Positions 49,067 through 57,795 of a DNA stretch of 64,000 nucleotides are shown here, in pieces. This stretch comes from Corynebacterium massiliense DSM 45435. Lineage in GTDB: Bacteria; Actinomycetota; Actinomycetes; Mycobacteriales; Mycobacteriaceae. The stretch covers positions 1,488,001 to 1,552,000 of the forward strand of contig NZ_CP063189.1 in NCBI RefSeq assembly GCF_028609805.1. Reading direction: 5' to 3'. Numbering within the stretch: the stretch's first letter is position 1; each line of letters opens with the position of its first letter. Below the pieces are notes generated by a model. The model searched no databases and was not told the origin of the DNA. It worked only from the letters and a program-made list of their open reading frames with translations. A program made the translations under genes and the position numbers.

Positions 49067-49678
49067 CTACTGGATGATGTAGATGACGACGAACACACCG
49101 ATCCAGATGATGTCGACGAAGTGCCAGTAGTAGGACACCGCCATGGCGGCGGTAGCCTGCGCCGGCGTGAACTTCGTCTTGGCAAGACGCGCCATAATGA
49201 TGCAGAACGCGATGATGCCTGCCGTCACGTGCGCGGCGTGGAAGCCCGTCAGAATGAAGAAGACGGAGCCAAACACGGACGCTTGGACGGTTACGCCTTC
49301 CGTCACCATCTCGGTCCACTCGAAGGCCACAAGACCCAAGAAGACGACACCGAGTGCGATGGTGACCGCGTACCACAATCGTAGCTTGTAAACGTCACCC
49401 CTTTCGGCTGCGAAGACGCCGAACTGCGAGGTAACGGAGGACAGGATAAGGACTGCGGTGATGATGCCACCGAAGGCCACGTTGAGGTTGCTGGTCTGTG
49501 CAGACCAGTCTCCGTCCTGGCCGTTAGCTCGGGATGTAAACCACATCGCGAACAGACCGGCGAAGAACATCAATTCCTGAGACAGGAACACGATGGTGCC
49601 CACGCTGACCATGTTGGGTCGGTTCAGCGTGGCAACACGTGGTGCTGCCGTACCTTGGTTTGAAATTGCGCTCGTCAC
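49067..49678 (-). CDS. ctaE: Cytochrome aa3 oxidase subunit III CtaE
   Basis: A 203-residue integral membrane subunit of the terminal oxidase, with five helices and no redox centre. VFLSQELMFFAGLFAMWFTSRA and GFHAAHVTAGIIAF are conserved. It is the first gene of the ctaE-qcrCAB unit. GTG at 49678 lacks a ribosome binding site and follows CATACT by 7 nt, so it is probably leaderless. Confidence 0.96.
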   Translation of the reverse strand: MTSAISNQGTAAPRVATLNRPNMVSVGTIVFLSQELMFFAGLFAMWFTSRANGQDGDWSAQTSNLNVAFGGIITAVLILSSVTSQFGVFAAERGDVYKLRLWYAVTIALGVVFLGLVAFEWTEMVTEGVTVQASVFGSVFFILTGFHAAHVTAGIIAFCIIMARLAKTKFTPAQATAAMAVSYYWHFVDIIWIGVFVVIYIIQ

Positions 49679-49685
49679 GCCTATC

Positions 49686-49691
49686 AGTATG
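49686..49691 (-). promoter_or_regulatory. -10 element of a leaderless promoter (ctaE-qcrCAB)
   Basis: CATACT on the minus strand lies 7 nt before the GTG at 49678, the same hexamer and spacing as at pknL. Confidence 0.5.
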
Positions 49692-50165
49692 ACGGCTCAG
49701 CTGGCCCGAGTCATCCCATTACCCCCAGCAAAACGGCTCAATTTTCAACCTCTGCCGCTTGGATTCTTCGCGCCCTGCGTCACTTGGCGCGGCCGGCAAA
49801 CCTCGCTGACGAAGCCACGCCACCCACTCCCCCACTTCCGTGCAGGTAGCGCGCCCGCTCCAACACCGCGTTCACGTTCAAACCGCCATCGGCGGAGATT
49901 GAGAGAAATCCTTCCGATCTCATCGGTTAAGGCTCAGCAACTCCTGTGTGTCATTTCTCACAACTGGGAACCCCGTTTCCCGAGCCCGTTGCAACTTTCG
50001 GTTGACCCCCGCGCGTAACCGTCAATGAGCTGCGATAATCGGCGGTCATCGCCGGCGGATATACCTTCGCACGCAATGGGCCACTCCCCAATTTCACGCC
50101 GACGCAGCGCCCCACGTAAAAAGATCCGTTTTCGCGGGAACTTATGACCCCTTCTATACGACGAG
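49692..50165. other. Long intergenic region upstream of ctaE
   Basis: No gene is supported in these roughly 470 bp. The one clear signal is a GlxR-like site at 49947-49962. Short open frames here lack initiation signals and family features. Confidence 0.6.
49947..49962. promoter_or_regulatory. GlxR-like (CRP family) site upstream of ctaE
   Basis: TGTGTCATTTCTCACA matches TGTGA-N6-TCACA with one mismatch. GlxR is reported to activate cytochrome bc1-aa3 genes in C. glutamicum. It lies about 270 bp upstream of the start, farther than most activator sites. Confidence 0.4.
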
Positions 50166-50208
50166 AAGACCCCGGCTCTGAGAACGGAGTTCTCGGAACC
50201 GGGGTCTT
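50166..50208 (-). terminator. Intrinsic terminator of ctaC-ctaF
   Basis: AAGACCCCGG and CCGGGGTCTT flank an inner GAGAAC/GTTCTC stem. It lies about 20 bp after the ctaF stop and is symmetrical enough to act on both strands. Confidence 0.7.
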
Positions 50209-50226
50209 TGGGCACCCGCGTGTGGG

Positions 50227-50658
50227 TTAGTGCTTTTCCTTCGGCATTGCGTACTGCAGGGACAGGCGAGCCACGGAGTACACAAGCATGGCGGCGCCCA
50301 GCGCAATCATCCAGAAGTAGAGGAAGATGATGCCCAAGCCCAGGACAGCGATGGACATGGTCATCCAGAAAGGCCAGACGGAAGTCGGTGCGAAGAAGCC
50401 GTAAATTCCAGCACCGTCTTCCACCTCAGCCTCTTCCCAATCCTCGGGAACGATGTCACTGCGGTTATCGGTGAAGTGGAGGTATGCGCCCAGCATGATG
50501 GACAGCAACGCAGCCAGCGCCATACCGACAATGCCGACCCACTCCGGACCGAAGAGGTAGCCGTCGTCCTTCACAAAGTTCACGCCGAAGATGTAAACAA
50601 TCAGCGAAACGATGAGGTAGACGGCGATGCTGTAGAAGACCTTAGATGTAGCTCGCAT
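50227..50658 (-). CDS. ctaF: Cytochrome aa3 oxidase subunit IV CtaF
   Basis: A 143-residue membrane subunit specific to actinobacterial aa3 oxidase. Four helices are visible, with the conserved FGVNFVKDDGYLFGPEWVGI in the first loop and FFAPTSVWPFWM before the third helix. ATG at 50658 follows AAGGAG. It is 12 bp downstream of ctaC and is cotranscribed. Confidence 0.95.
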   Translation of the reverse strand: MRATSKVFYSIAVYLIVSLIVYIFGVNFVKDDGYLFGPEWVGIVGMALAALLSIMLGAYLHFTDNRSDIVPEDWEEAEVEDGAGIYGFFAPTSVWPFWMTMSIAVLGLGIIFLYFWMIALGAAMLVYSVARLSLQYAMPKEKH

Positions 50659-50670
50659 GGTTCTGGCTCC

Positions 50671-51768
50671 TTAGGAGTTCGCCCGCACGTTTGCGTCGAC
50701 GACGTTATCGCCGTCGGCGGTGTCACGCTTGGAGTTGAACGGCTGGGTGGTCGTTGCGTACGGATCCTCACCGATGTGGTCAAGTGCCGCGGAGTTCGGA
50801 GCATCCGGGTTGTCCTGACGGAACTTCATGTACTCGCGGAACTTTTCCGGGCTGACGGTACGCAGCTCGAAGTTCATCATGGAGTGGTAGGTACCGCACA
50901 TCTCTGCACAGCGACCAACGAAGGCCCCCTCTTCGGTGATCTTCTCCACCTGGAAGGTGCGCTCCTGCTGGTTAGCTTCCGGGTGCGCGTAAACGTCGCG
51001 CTTGAACAGGAACTCCGGAATCCAGAACGCGTGAGAGACGTCGCCAGAGGCGAGGCGGAACTCAATCGGCGTCCCGGTCGGGAGAACCAGAACCGGAACC
51101 TCGTCGGACGTACCGACGGTCTCGATGTCGTTGTAGTTCAGGTAGGAAAGGTCACCCTGCGACTTACCGTGGATCGGATTGGCGTTCTTCATGCCTTCCG
51201 GATCCTTCGAGGTCTTCTCCGCCTGAGCGTTGGCTTCCTCGTTGGTCCCGTCGTAGTCCTTGCCACCCGGTGCAAGCTCGGAACCGACGTGGTTGTAGCC
51301 GAACTTCCAGTTCCACTGGAACGCCGTCACGTCGACGGTGACCTCAGGGTTCTTATCCAGGGCGGTGACCTTCTGCTGGGTCTGCACCGTGAAGAAGAAC
51401 AGCGTCATGATGATGAGGACCGGAATGATGGTCAGCACCAGCTCCAGCGGCACGTTGTACTGCAGCTGCTTCGGGAACTCTCCCTTACCCTGCTTCTTCG
51501 CGCGCTTGGCGCTCCACCGGAAGATCGCCGTGAGGAAGAAGCCCCACATGACGATGCCGACCAACCAAGCAACGACCCACACCCAAATCCAGAAGTTGTG
51601 CATGGCGTGCGCCTCCGGGGTGATGCCTTCCGGCCACCCGAATCCGAGCACATCCTGCATCAACGATGGCGGGGTCACGTCACAACCGGCGAGCGCAAAA
51701 CCACCGAACGCGATAGCGCCAGCGAGGGCCATCTTCCGTCCGGTGTTGCGCTTCATACGCTGTCCCAC
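50671..51768 (-). CDS. ctaC: Cytochrome aa3 oxidase subunit II CtaC
   Basis: A 365-residue lipoprotein subunit with two membrane helices and a periplasm-side cupredoxin domain. The lipobox ALAGC near residue 26 anchors it. The CuA ligands are in the GRCAEMCGTYHSMM segment near residue 280. An insertion of about 50 polar residues (GTNEEANAQAEKTSKDPEG) in the cupredoxin domain is typical of actinobacteria and faces QcrC. GTG at 51768 follows AAAGG; ATG at 51756 is an alternative. Confidence 0.94.
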   Translation of the reverse strand: MGQRMKRNTGRKMALAGAIAFGGFALAGCDVTPPSLMQDVLGFGWPEGITPEAHAMHNFWIWVWVVAWLVGIVMWGFFLTAIFRWSAKRAKKQGKGEFPKQLQYNVPLELVLTIIPVLIIMTLFFFTVQTQQKVTALDKNPEVTVDVTAFQWNWKFGYNHVGSELAPGGKDYDGTNEEANAQAEKTSKDPEGMKNANPIHGKSQGDLSYLNYNDIETVGTSDEVPVLVLPTGTPIEFRLASGDVSHAFWIPEFLFKRDVYAHPEANQQERTFQVEKITEEGAFVGRCAEMCGTYHSMMNFELRTVSPEKFREYMKFRQDNPDAPNSAALDHIGEDPYATTTQPFNSKRDTADGDNVVDANVRANS

Positions 51769-51799
51769 GTGCGTTCTGCCTTTCTGTCCACACAAACGT

Positions 51800-51837
51800 C
51801 TCGGACGCTCCGAGAACATTCCTATTTTCTTAGGATA
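51800..51837 (-). promoter_or_regulatory. ctaC promoter and leader hairpin
   Basis: TATCCT (51832-51837, minus) is a strong -10. The short leader contains CTCGGA-gcg-TCCGAG (51800-51814), a 6-bp stem with a three-base loop. Confidence 0.5.
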
Positions 51838-51954
51838 GAGCATGCGCCCCGCGGGACAGGTGTCGATGCCCGCCCCAGCTGTCATCGATGGAATTCTCAG
51901 CTCAAACTGCCCGCCTACTTTTCACCAACTGTGCCTGCAAGCAGTGCATTTGAG

Positions 51955-52019
51955 CACGTCAGAGACGCCATCCGCCCCGCTATTCCTGTTGTTTATTTCA
52001 CAGGTTCACGTCAGAGACG
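51955..52019. repeat. 13-bp direct repeats CACGTCAGAGACG in the ctaC-asnB gap
   Basis: Two identical copies, at 51955-51967 and 52007-52019, are 52 bp apart, about five helical turns. They flank a GlxR-like site. Confidence 0.75.
51987..52002. promoter_or_regulatory. GlxR-like site in the ctaC-asnB gap
   Basis: TGTTGTTTATTTCACA has a good right half TCACA and the central TA of the GlxR consensus, but two mismatches in the left half. Confidence 0.35.
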
Positions 52020-52090
52020 TCCACCGAAAGTTTGCACCCGTCCGCGGGACAACTAATCCCCCACCCCGGTAAACCCACCTGCGCGAGACG

Positions 52091-52122
52091 CGGCTTCACG
52101 ATGCCACCCGGCAGTGAAGCCG
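52091..52122. promoter_or_regulatory. 9-bp inverted repeat upstream of asnB
   Basis: CGGCTTCAC and GTGAAGCCG are perfect complements around 14 bp, ending about 32 bp before the asnB -10. No U-run follows, which favours an operator over a terminator. Confidence 0.45.
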
Positions 52123-52154
52123 TGCCGCGCGATGGCTGCGGCGTGCATCGGCCG

Positions 52155-52160
52155 TAAAGT
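52155..52160 (+). promoter_or_regulatory. -10 element of the asnB promoter
   Basis: TAAAGT lies about 46 bp before the start codon, giving a leader of roughly 40 nt with AAGGAG. Confidence 0.45.
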
Positions 52161-52205
52161 AGGTGCGGATCATTTTCGTTTTATTTCGCAAGGAGCTGGC
52201 ACCCA

Positions 52206-54128
52206 ATGTGTGGTTTGTTGAGCTTTCTCGCCGCATCCTCGAACGCGGCTGAGTTTGTGCCGGCCGTGGAAAACGGCCTGACCTGCATGCGACACCGCGG
52301 CCCCGATGTCGCCGGAACCTGGCATGACGATGATGCCGTCTTCGGTTTCAATCGCCTCTCAATCATTGACCTCGAACACTCCCACCAGCCGCTGCGCTGG
52401 GGCCCCGAGGGCGAACCCGACCGTTACGCCCTGAGTTTCAACGGCGAGATCTACAACTACCTCGAGCTCCGCGAAGAGCTGAAGAAGGCTGGCTACACCT
52501 TTAATACTGAAGGCGACGGCGAGCCGATCGTGGTCGGGTACCACCACTGGGGTGACAAGGTTGTTGAGCACCTGCGCGGCATGTTCGGCATCGTCATCTG
52601 GGATACCAAGACGAAGACAATGTTCGCCGCCCGCGACCAGTTCGGCATCAAGCCGCTCTACTTCGCCACTACCGACAAGGGCACCGCCTTTGCCTCGGAG
52701 ATGAAGTCCATTCTCGCCCTGGCGGAGCCAATGGGTCTCGACCTGAGCCTGGACCGCCGCGCAATCGAGCACTACGTGGACCTGCAGTACGTCCCCGAGC
52801 CAGAATCGCTCCACGCCGGGATCCGCCGCGTGGAATCCGGCTGCACTGTGACCCTCCGCCCCGGCGAGAAGGTGCAGCAGAACCGCTATTTCCGTCCGGA
52901 GTTCAAGACCACGCCGGTCCCGAAGGATAAGGAACAGGACCTTTTCGACCGCATCGCTAAAGCCCTGGAAGATTCGGTGGAAAAGCACATGCGTGCCGAT
53001 GTCACGGTTGGCTCGTTCCTTTCCGGCGGCATCGACTCGACGGTGATCGCGGCCCTGGCCAAGCGCCACAACCCCGATCTGCTGACCTTCACCACGGGAT
53101 TTGAGCGGGAAGGCTACTCCGAGGTCGATGTCGCCGCGGAGTCGGCCGCCGCAATTGGCGCCGAACACATTGTGAAGGTGGTCTCCCCGGAGGAGTACGC
53201 CGACGCGATCCCGAAGATCATGTGGTACCTGGACAACCCCGTTGCCGATCCGTCTCTCGTGCCGCTGTACTTCGTTGCCGCTGAGGCGCGTAAGCACGTC
53301 AAGGTTGTTCTGTCGGGCGAGGGTGCCGACGAGCTCTTCGGTGGCTACACCATTTATAAGGAGCCGCTCTCCTTGGCGCCGTTTGAGAAGGTCCCCTCCC
53401 CGCTGCGCCGCGGCCTGGGCAAGCTGTCGCAGGTGCTGCCGGACGGTATGAAGGGCAAGTCGCTGCTAGAGCGCGGGTCCATGACTATGGAGGAGCGCTA
53501 CTACGGCAACGCACGTTCCTTCAACTACTCTCAGCTCCAGCGCGTGCTCCCTTGGGCCAAGCGCGAATGGGACCACCGCGAGGTCACCGCGCCGATTTAT
53601 GCGCAGTCGGAGGATATGGATCCGGTGGCCCGCATGCAGCACCTCGACCTGTTCACCTGGATGCGCGGCGACATCTTGGTCAAGGCAGACAAGATGAACA
53701 TGGCTAACTCGCTGGAGCTGCGCGTGCCGTTCTTGGACAAGGAAGTCTTCCGCGTCGCGGAAACGATTCCGCACGACCTGAAGATCTCCCACGGCACGAC
53801 CAAGTACGCGCTGCGCAAGGCTCTCGAGCAGATTGTTCCGCCGCACGTCCTGCACCGTAAGAAGCTTGGCTTCCCAGTGCCGATGCGCCACTGGCTGGCC
53901 GGCGACGAACTCTACGGCTGGGCTCAAGAGCAGATTCGCGAATCCGAGACGGACGACATCTTCAACAAGAAGGAAGTCCTCGAGATGCTGCGCGAGCACC
54001 GCGATGGCGTCTCCGATCACTCCCGTCGCCTGTGGACGGTTCTGTCCTTCATGATCTGGCACGGCATCTTCGTTGAAGACCGCATCGACCCGCAGATCGA
54101 AGAGCGCGATTACCCGGTGCGTCTCTAG
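52206..54128 (+). CDS. asnB: Glutamine-hydrolysing asparagine synthetase (LtsA/AsnB)
   Basis: A 640-residue enzyme that makes asparagine, or amidates a cell wall precursor, using glutamine and ATP. The N-terminal Cys-2 (MCGLLSFLA) is the glutaminase nucleophile and the synthetase P-loop is FLSGGIDSTVIAAL near residue 275. In C. glutamicum this gene (ltsA) affects lysozyme sensitivity and meso-diaminopimelate amidation. ATG at 52206 follows AAGGAG and must be the start because Cys must be residue 2. It is divergent from ctaC. Confidence 0.95.
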   Translation: MCGLLSFLAASSNAAEFVPAVENGLTCMRHRGPDVAGTWHDDDAVFGFNRLSIIDLEHSHQPLRWGPEGEPDRYALSFNGEIYNYLELREELKKAGYTFNTEGDGEPIVVGYHHWGDKVVEHLRGMFGIVIWDTKTKTMFAARDQFGIKPLYFATTDKGTAFASEMKSILALAEPMGLDLSLDRRAIEHYVDLQYVPEPESLHAGIRRVESGCTVTLRPGEKVQQNRYFRPEFKTTPVPKDKEQDLFDRIAKALEDSVEKHMRADVTVGSFLSGGIDSTVIAALAKRHNPDLLTFTTGFEREGYSEVDVAAESAAAIGAEHIVKVVSPEEYADAIPKIMWYLDNPVADPSLVPLYFVAAEARKHVKVVLSGEGADELFGGYTIYKEPLSLAPFEKVPSPLRRGLGKLSQVLPDGMKGKSLLERGSMTMEERYYGNARSFNYSQLQRVLPWAKREWDHREVTAPIYAQSEDMDPVARMQHLDLFTWMRGDILVKADKMNMANSLELRVPFLDKEVFRVAETIPHDLKISHGTTKYALRKALEQIVPPHVLHRKKLGFPVPMRHWLAGDELYGWAQEQIRESETDDIFNKKEVLEMLREHRDGVSDHSRRLWTVLSFMIWHGIFVEDRIDPQIEERDYPVRL

Positions 54129-54153
54129 GACCCACCACCTACGCAGCGTAAGC

Positions 54154-54210
54154 AAAAAGCCCCTCGGGCCCCGCGAGACGGAAAACTCGCTGGGTGCCGA
54201 GGGGCTTTAC
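54154..54210. terminator. Bidirectional terminator between asnB and the Fe-S carrier gene
   Basis: AAAGCCCCTCGG and CCGAGGGGCTTT form a 12-bp stem enclosing a GCGAG/CTCGC stem. The U-run is better on the minus strand (CTTTTTGC), toward the end of the Fe-S carrier gene. Confidence 0.8.
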
Positions 54211-54243
54211 GCGTGCTACGGCCAAGCTGCGGCCGCAGACTAT

Positions 54244-54588
54244 TTAGTTAAAGGAGTCGCCGCAAGCGCAGGAGCCAGTGGCGTTCGGGTTATCGATGGT
54301 GAAACCCTGTGCCTCGATGGTGTCCGCGAAATCGATCTTCGCGCCGCTGAGGTACGGCAGGGACATTTTGTCCACGACCAAGTTGATGCCGCCGACCTCG
54401 TCGACCTTGTCGCCGTCTAGGGAGCGATCGTCGAAGTAAAGCTGGTAGCGCAGGCCGGCGCAGCCGCCCGGCTGCACAGCGATGCGCAGGGACAGATCTT
54501 CGCGTCCTTCCTGATCGAGCAGCGACTTCGCCTTCGCGGCTGCTGCATCAGTAAGGATGACACCAGTAGCAGAAGCTGGGGCTGTCAT
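54244..54588 (-). CDS. erpA: A-type iron-sulfur cluster carrier (HesB/IscA/ErpA)
   Basis: A 114-residue Fe-S carrier that passes clusters to apoproteins. The three cluster-binding Cys residues are present: GGCAGLRY near residue 43 and the C-terminal CACGDSFN. ATG at 54588 follows AAGGAG. Cytoplasmic. Possible clients nearby include the Rieske protein QcrA, but that is inference from position only. Confidence 0.92.
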   Translation of the reverse strand: MTAPASATGVILTDAAAAKAKSLLDQEGREDLSLRIAVQPGGCAGLRYQLYFDDRSLDGDKVDEVGGINLVVDKMSLPYLSGAKIDFADTIEAQGFTIDNPNATGSCACGDSFN

Positions 54589-54751
54589 AGTTACTCCTTG
54601 TAGTCAGTAGGAACGTCCAAAATAGTTTCCAGGCACCACAGTACGCGCGGCCACCCGCTTGAGGGAAGATGACGTCTTCCCCACTACGTTTTCCTCAACC
54701 CCATTGTCCCCTGGCCTATTCCCAGTTGGCCATCACCACCCCCTGACCTTG

Positions 54752-54757
54752 TAATCT
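54752..54757 (+). promoter_or_regulatory. -10 element of a leaderless promoter (DUF3043)
   Basis: TAATCT lies 7 nt before the GTG at 54765; there is no ribosome binding site. Confidence 0.55.
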
Positions 54758-54764
54758 AAGCAAC

Positions 54765-55526
54765 GTGAAACTCCCGTGGAAGAACAAGGAATCTCAAGGC
54801 GTAGCGCGCCCGCTTTCGCGCGACGAGGATAAGCGCGGCGATGCCGCAGACGCATCGGCACGCGGCGGCGACGCTGGGGCATCGGCAAGCAACAGCTCCG
54901 CCTCCAGCGACCGCCCCACCCACCACACCGGTGGCTACACCCCGCCGAAGGGGCGCCCTACCCCAAAGCGAAAGGACCAAGAGCGCGCTAAGGGCGTGCA
55001 GCGCGACCCCAACAAGCTCTCGCCTGCGCAGCAACATCAGCACCGCAAGGAGCTGAAGGCTTCCATGTCCAAGGAAGAGTGGAAGGACTACAAGCGCCAG
55101 GAGCGCGCGGAGAACCGCGAACGCAGCCGCAACGCGCAGGAAAAGATGGCAGCCGGCGACGAGCGCTACCTCATGGCCCGCGACAAGGGCGAGGTGCGGC
55201 GCTACGTCCGCGATTACGTCGACGCGCACCGCTACGTACTGGAGTGGACGATGCCGGCCGCGTTGGTCATGCTGCTCATCCTTTTCTTGGGCAACATCGC
55301 GCCTCGCGTTTCCCAGATCGCCACGATCGTGGCGATGGCCTTTATCATCACCGTGACGGTAGAGGGCATCATCCTCGGCCGGCGCGCGAACAAGGCCGTG
55401 CGCCAGAAGTTCCCGAAAACGACCGATACCGGTTTCTCGCTGGGGTACTACGCGTTCATGCGCGCTACCCAGCCGCGCCGTTGGCGCACCCCGCGCCCGC
55501 AGGTTGAGCGCGGCGCTGACGTCTAA
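54765..55526 (+). CDS. DUF3043 membrane protein
   Basis: A 253-residue actinobacterial membrane protein of unknown function. About 110 hydrophilic residues (Asp/Ala/Gly/Ser then Lys/Arg-rich: RPTPKRKDQERAKG) lead to the conserved DKGEVRRYVRDYVDAH and two transmembrane helices at about residues 160-205. The tail has PRRWRTPRPQVERG. It lies 45 bp upstream of the CobT-like gene. The start appears leaderless. Confidence 0.9.
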   Translation: MKLPWKNKESQGVARPLSRDEDKRGDAADASARGGDAGASASNSSASSDRPTHHTGGYTPPKGRPTPKRKDQERAKGVQRDPNKLSPAQQHQHRKELKASMSKEEWKDYKRQERAENRERSRNAQEKMAAGDERYLMARDKGEVRRYVRDYVDAHRYVLEWTMPAALVMLLILFLGNIAPRVSQIATIVAMAFIITVTVEGIILGRRANKAVRQKFPKTTDTGFSLGYYAFMRATQPRRWRTPRPQVERGADV

Positions 55527-55571
55527 TCTCCGCTTACACCACACCCCGCCGAGGCAGAAAAGCAGTAGACG

Positions 55572-56648
55572 ATGGAACAGATGACCGCCGCGGACTTTGA
55601 CCACCACACCCGCGCAGCTTTCACCGAGCAACTACGCGGCACTGCCCGCGGCCGTTCCTTGGGGCGCCTTGCGGAGGTGGCGTCCTGGATCGCCGGGGCC
55701 CAATCCGCGGCCCCGCCGCACGTGCTTGACGATGTCCATGCGATTGCCATCCCCGGAGTGCATGGATGCGCCGACCGCGACGTCGCCGGCGCGCGGGCGA
55801 CGGAAACCACCGCGACCGACGTGGAGAACTGGACTAATGAGCTGCGCTCGCACTCCGGTCCGATAGCCGGCGCAGTGCGCGCAGCGGGGGCGCACCTGCA
55901 GCTCATCGACGAATGGACCACTACCCCGGCGGGCAGCATCGATGCGGCGGACGCGATGGATGAAGCGACTTACGACCGCGCAGTAGAAATCGGGGCGTCC
56001 GCCGCCGACACCGCTATTGATTCCGGCGCGCAGGCGCTAATTCCCCTGACCTTCGGATCCGCAAGCGCAGTCACCGCCGCCGCGCTGATGGGCGCGCTCA
56101 CCCGCACCGAACCGGTCGCGATCGTGGGCACGGGGCCAACCGCCGCGCGTGACGATGCCGCCTGGAAAGCCACGGTTACCATCATCCGCGACGCAATGTT
56201 TCGCGCCCGCTTCGCCTCCCCCGCAACCGCGAACTCCCCCGAGGCCGGGAACGCCCCTGGCGCCGGGAACACCCCTGGCGCCGGGCAAACTCCCGGCCCC
56301 ACGCACTCAACTCCTGCCGACCTTCTCCGTCGCGTCGGTTCCCCCGAAATTGTCGCCCTCATGGCGCTCACGGCGCGGGCTGCCGCTCGCCGGACGCCAG
56401 TCATCGTGGACGGCATGGTGACTACCACCGCCGCCGTCTTCGCAGATCGCCTCCACCGCGGCTGCGCCGACTGGGTGTTGGCCACCGGCAGCAGCCACGA
56501 TCCGGCGCACCGGATAGCCATCCGCGAACTAGGCGTCAGCCCCCTGTTGGAGCTCGATGTGCGCGCGGATTTGGATATCGGTGCGCTGCTCGCCCTCCCG
56601 ATGATCAATACGGCCATCGAGACGGCGAGCGCTCTCAGTAGTGACTAG
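55572..56648 (+). CDS. Degenerate CobT-like (nicotinate-nucleotide:DMB phosphoribosyltransferase family) protein
   Basis: A 358-residue protein with the CobT fold: SLGRLAEVASWIAGAQ near residue 29, VIVDGMVTTTAAVFADRL near residue 278, and LLALPMINTAIETA at the end. CobT makes alpha-ribazole phosphate for the lower ligand of cobalamin. The region where CobT has RLGEGTGA, with its catalytic Glu, reads RADLDIGA here, and the N-terminal GDHG-type block reads PGVHG, so activity is doubtful. Residues 220-245 are a Gly/Ala/Pro repeat of GNAPGAGNTP type. No cobU or cobS lies alongside. Its stop overlaps the convergent ilvE stop. Confidence 0.75.
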   Translation: MEQMTAADFDHHTRAAFTEQLRGTARGRSLGRLAEVASWIAGAQSAAPPHVLDDVHAIAIPGVHGCADRDVAGARATETTATDVENWTNELRSHSGPIAGAVRAAGAHLQLIDEWTTTPAGSIDAADAMDEATYDRAVEIGASAADTAIDSGAQALIPLTFGSASAVTAAALMGALTRTEPVAIVGTGPTAARDDAAWKATVTIIRDAMFRARFASPATANSPEAGNAPGAGNTPGAGQTPGPTHSTPADLLRRVGSPEIVALMALTARAAARRTPVIVDGMVTTTAAVFADRLHRGCADWVLATGSSHDPAHRIAIRELGVSPLLELDVRADLDIGALLALPMINTAIETASALSSD

Positions 56649-57748
56649 CTCACCAGGGTGTGCAGCCAGTCGTGGTTGTCTGCGGCTTCACCGCGCTGGA
56701 TGTCGGTGAGCTTTTCCCGCAGCCCCATCGTGATGTCGCCGGCTTCGTTGTCGTTGATGGTGAACTCGCCGTCCTTGCTGCGGACGACACCTACCGGGGT
56801 AATCACGGCCGCAGTGCCACAAGCGAAAGTCTCGGACATCTCACCGGACTCGGCAGCTTCCTTCCACTCTTCCTTGGTGATGCGCCGCTCCTCGACTTCG
56901 TAGCCGGAGTCCTTGGCCACCTGCAGAAGGGAATCACGGGTGATGCCCGCGAGGAGGGAACCAGACAGCTCCGGGGTGACAATCTTGGCGTCGTTGCCCG
57001 TGCCGTAGACGAAGAACAGGTTCATGCCGCCGAGCTCCTCGATGTAGTCGCGCTCGATGGCGTCGAGCCAGACCACCTGGTCGCAGTCCTTTTCGGAAGC
57101 CTGCTGCTGCGCCAAGAGCGAGCCGGCGTAATTGCCGGCAAACTTGGCATCGCCAGTCCCGCCCGGCGCGGCACGGACATAGTCTTCGCAGATCCACACC
57201 GACACCGGCTTCACTCCACCCTCGAAGTATGCGCCCGCCGGGGAGGCCATGACCACGTAGCGGTAGGTGCTAGACGGCTTTACGCCCAGGGAAGACTCGG
57301 TGGAGATCATGAACGGGCGCAGGTAGAGGGAATCCTCGCCACCGGCTTCCGGAACCCATGCCTGGTCCACGTCCACCAGCTGTGCCAGGGAGTTGATGAA
57401 CTCGTCTTCCGGCAACTGCGGCATAGCCAAGCGCTCAGCGGAGTGCTGGAAACGCCGGGCGTTCTGCTCCGGGCGGAACGTCTTGATGGTCCCATCCGGC
57501 TGGCGGTACGCCTTGATGCCTTCGAAGATCGCCTGACCGTAGTGGAAGACCGAGGTGTTCGGCTCGAGCTCCAGCGGCGCGTAGGCGGTCACCTGCGCAT
57601 TGTGCCAGCCGTCGTCCTCGTTCCAGTCGATCGTGACCATGTGGTCGGTGTGGTACACGCCGAAGCCGGGATCGGAGAGGATCTCCTTCCGGCGCTCGTC
57701 GCTTACGGGATTGTCAGTGCGGTTAATCGTGTAATCAAGCTGTGCCAT
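56645..57748 (-). CDS. ilvE: Branched-chain amino acid aminotransferase
   Basis: PLP-dependent transaminase of 367 residues for leucine, isoleucine and valine, class IV fold. The PLP Lys is in GDAKFAGNYAG near residue 200. Substrate and cofactor segments include YGQAIFEGIKAYR and ELGGMNLFFVYG. ATG at 57748 was chosen because TACATT ends 7 nt upstream; the in-frame TTG at 57757 overlaps that hexamer. Cytoplasmic. Confidence 0.95.
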   Translation of the reverse strand: MAQLDYTINRTDNPVSDERRKEILSDPGFGVYHTDHMVTIDWNEDDGWHNAQVTAYAPLELEPNTSVFHYGQAIFEGIKAYRQPDGTIKTFRPEQNARRFQHSAERLAMPQLPEDEFINSLAQLVDVDQAWVPEAGGEDSLYLRPFMISTESSLGVKPSSTYRYVVMASPAGAYFEGGVKPVSVWICEDYVRAAPGGTGDAKFAGNYAGSLLAQQQASEKDCDQVVWLDAIERDYIEELGGMNLFFVYGTGNDAKIVTPELSGSLLAGITRDSLLQVAKDSGYEVEERRITKEEWKEAAESGEMSETFACGTAAVITPVGVVRSKDGEFTINDNEAGDITMGLREKLTDIQRGEAADNHDWLHTLVS

Positions 57749-57755
57749 GGATGCC

Positions 57756-57761
57756 AATGTA
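57756..57761 (-). promoter_or_regulatory. -10 element of a leaderless promoter (ilvE)
   Basis: TACATT on the minus strand lies 7 nt before the ATG at 57748. Confidence 0.5.
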
Positions 57762-57795
57762 CGCGGATTTCGGTCACACGTGTCCGGCTAATCAG

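Noticed and set aside
55572..56648. Calling the CobT-like gene a pseudogene
   Set aside because: The reading frame is intact and of normal length; only the active-site residues differ, so repurposing is as likely as decay.
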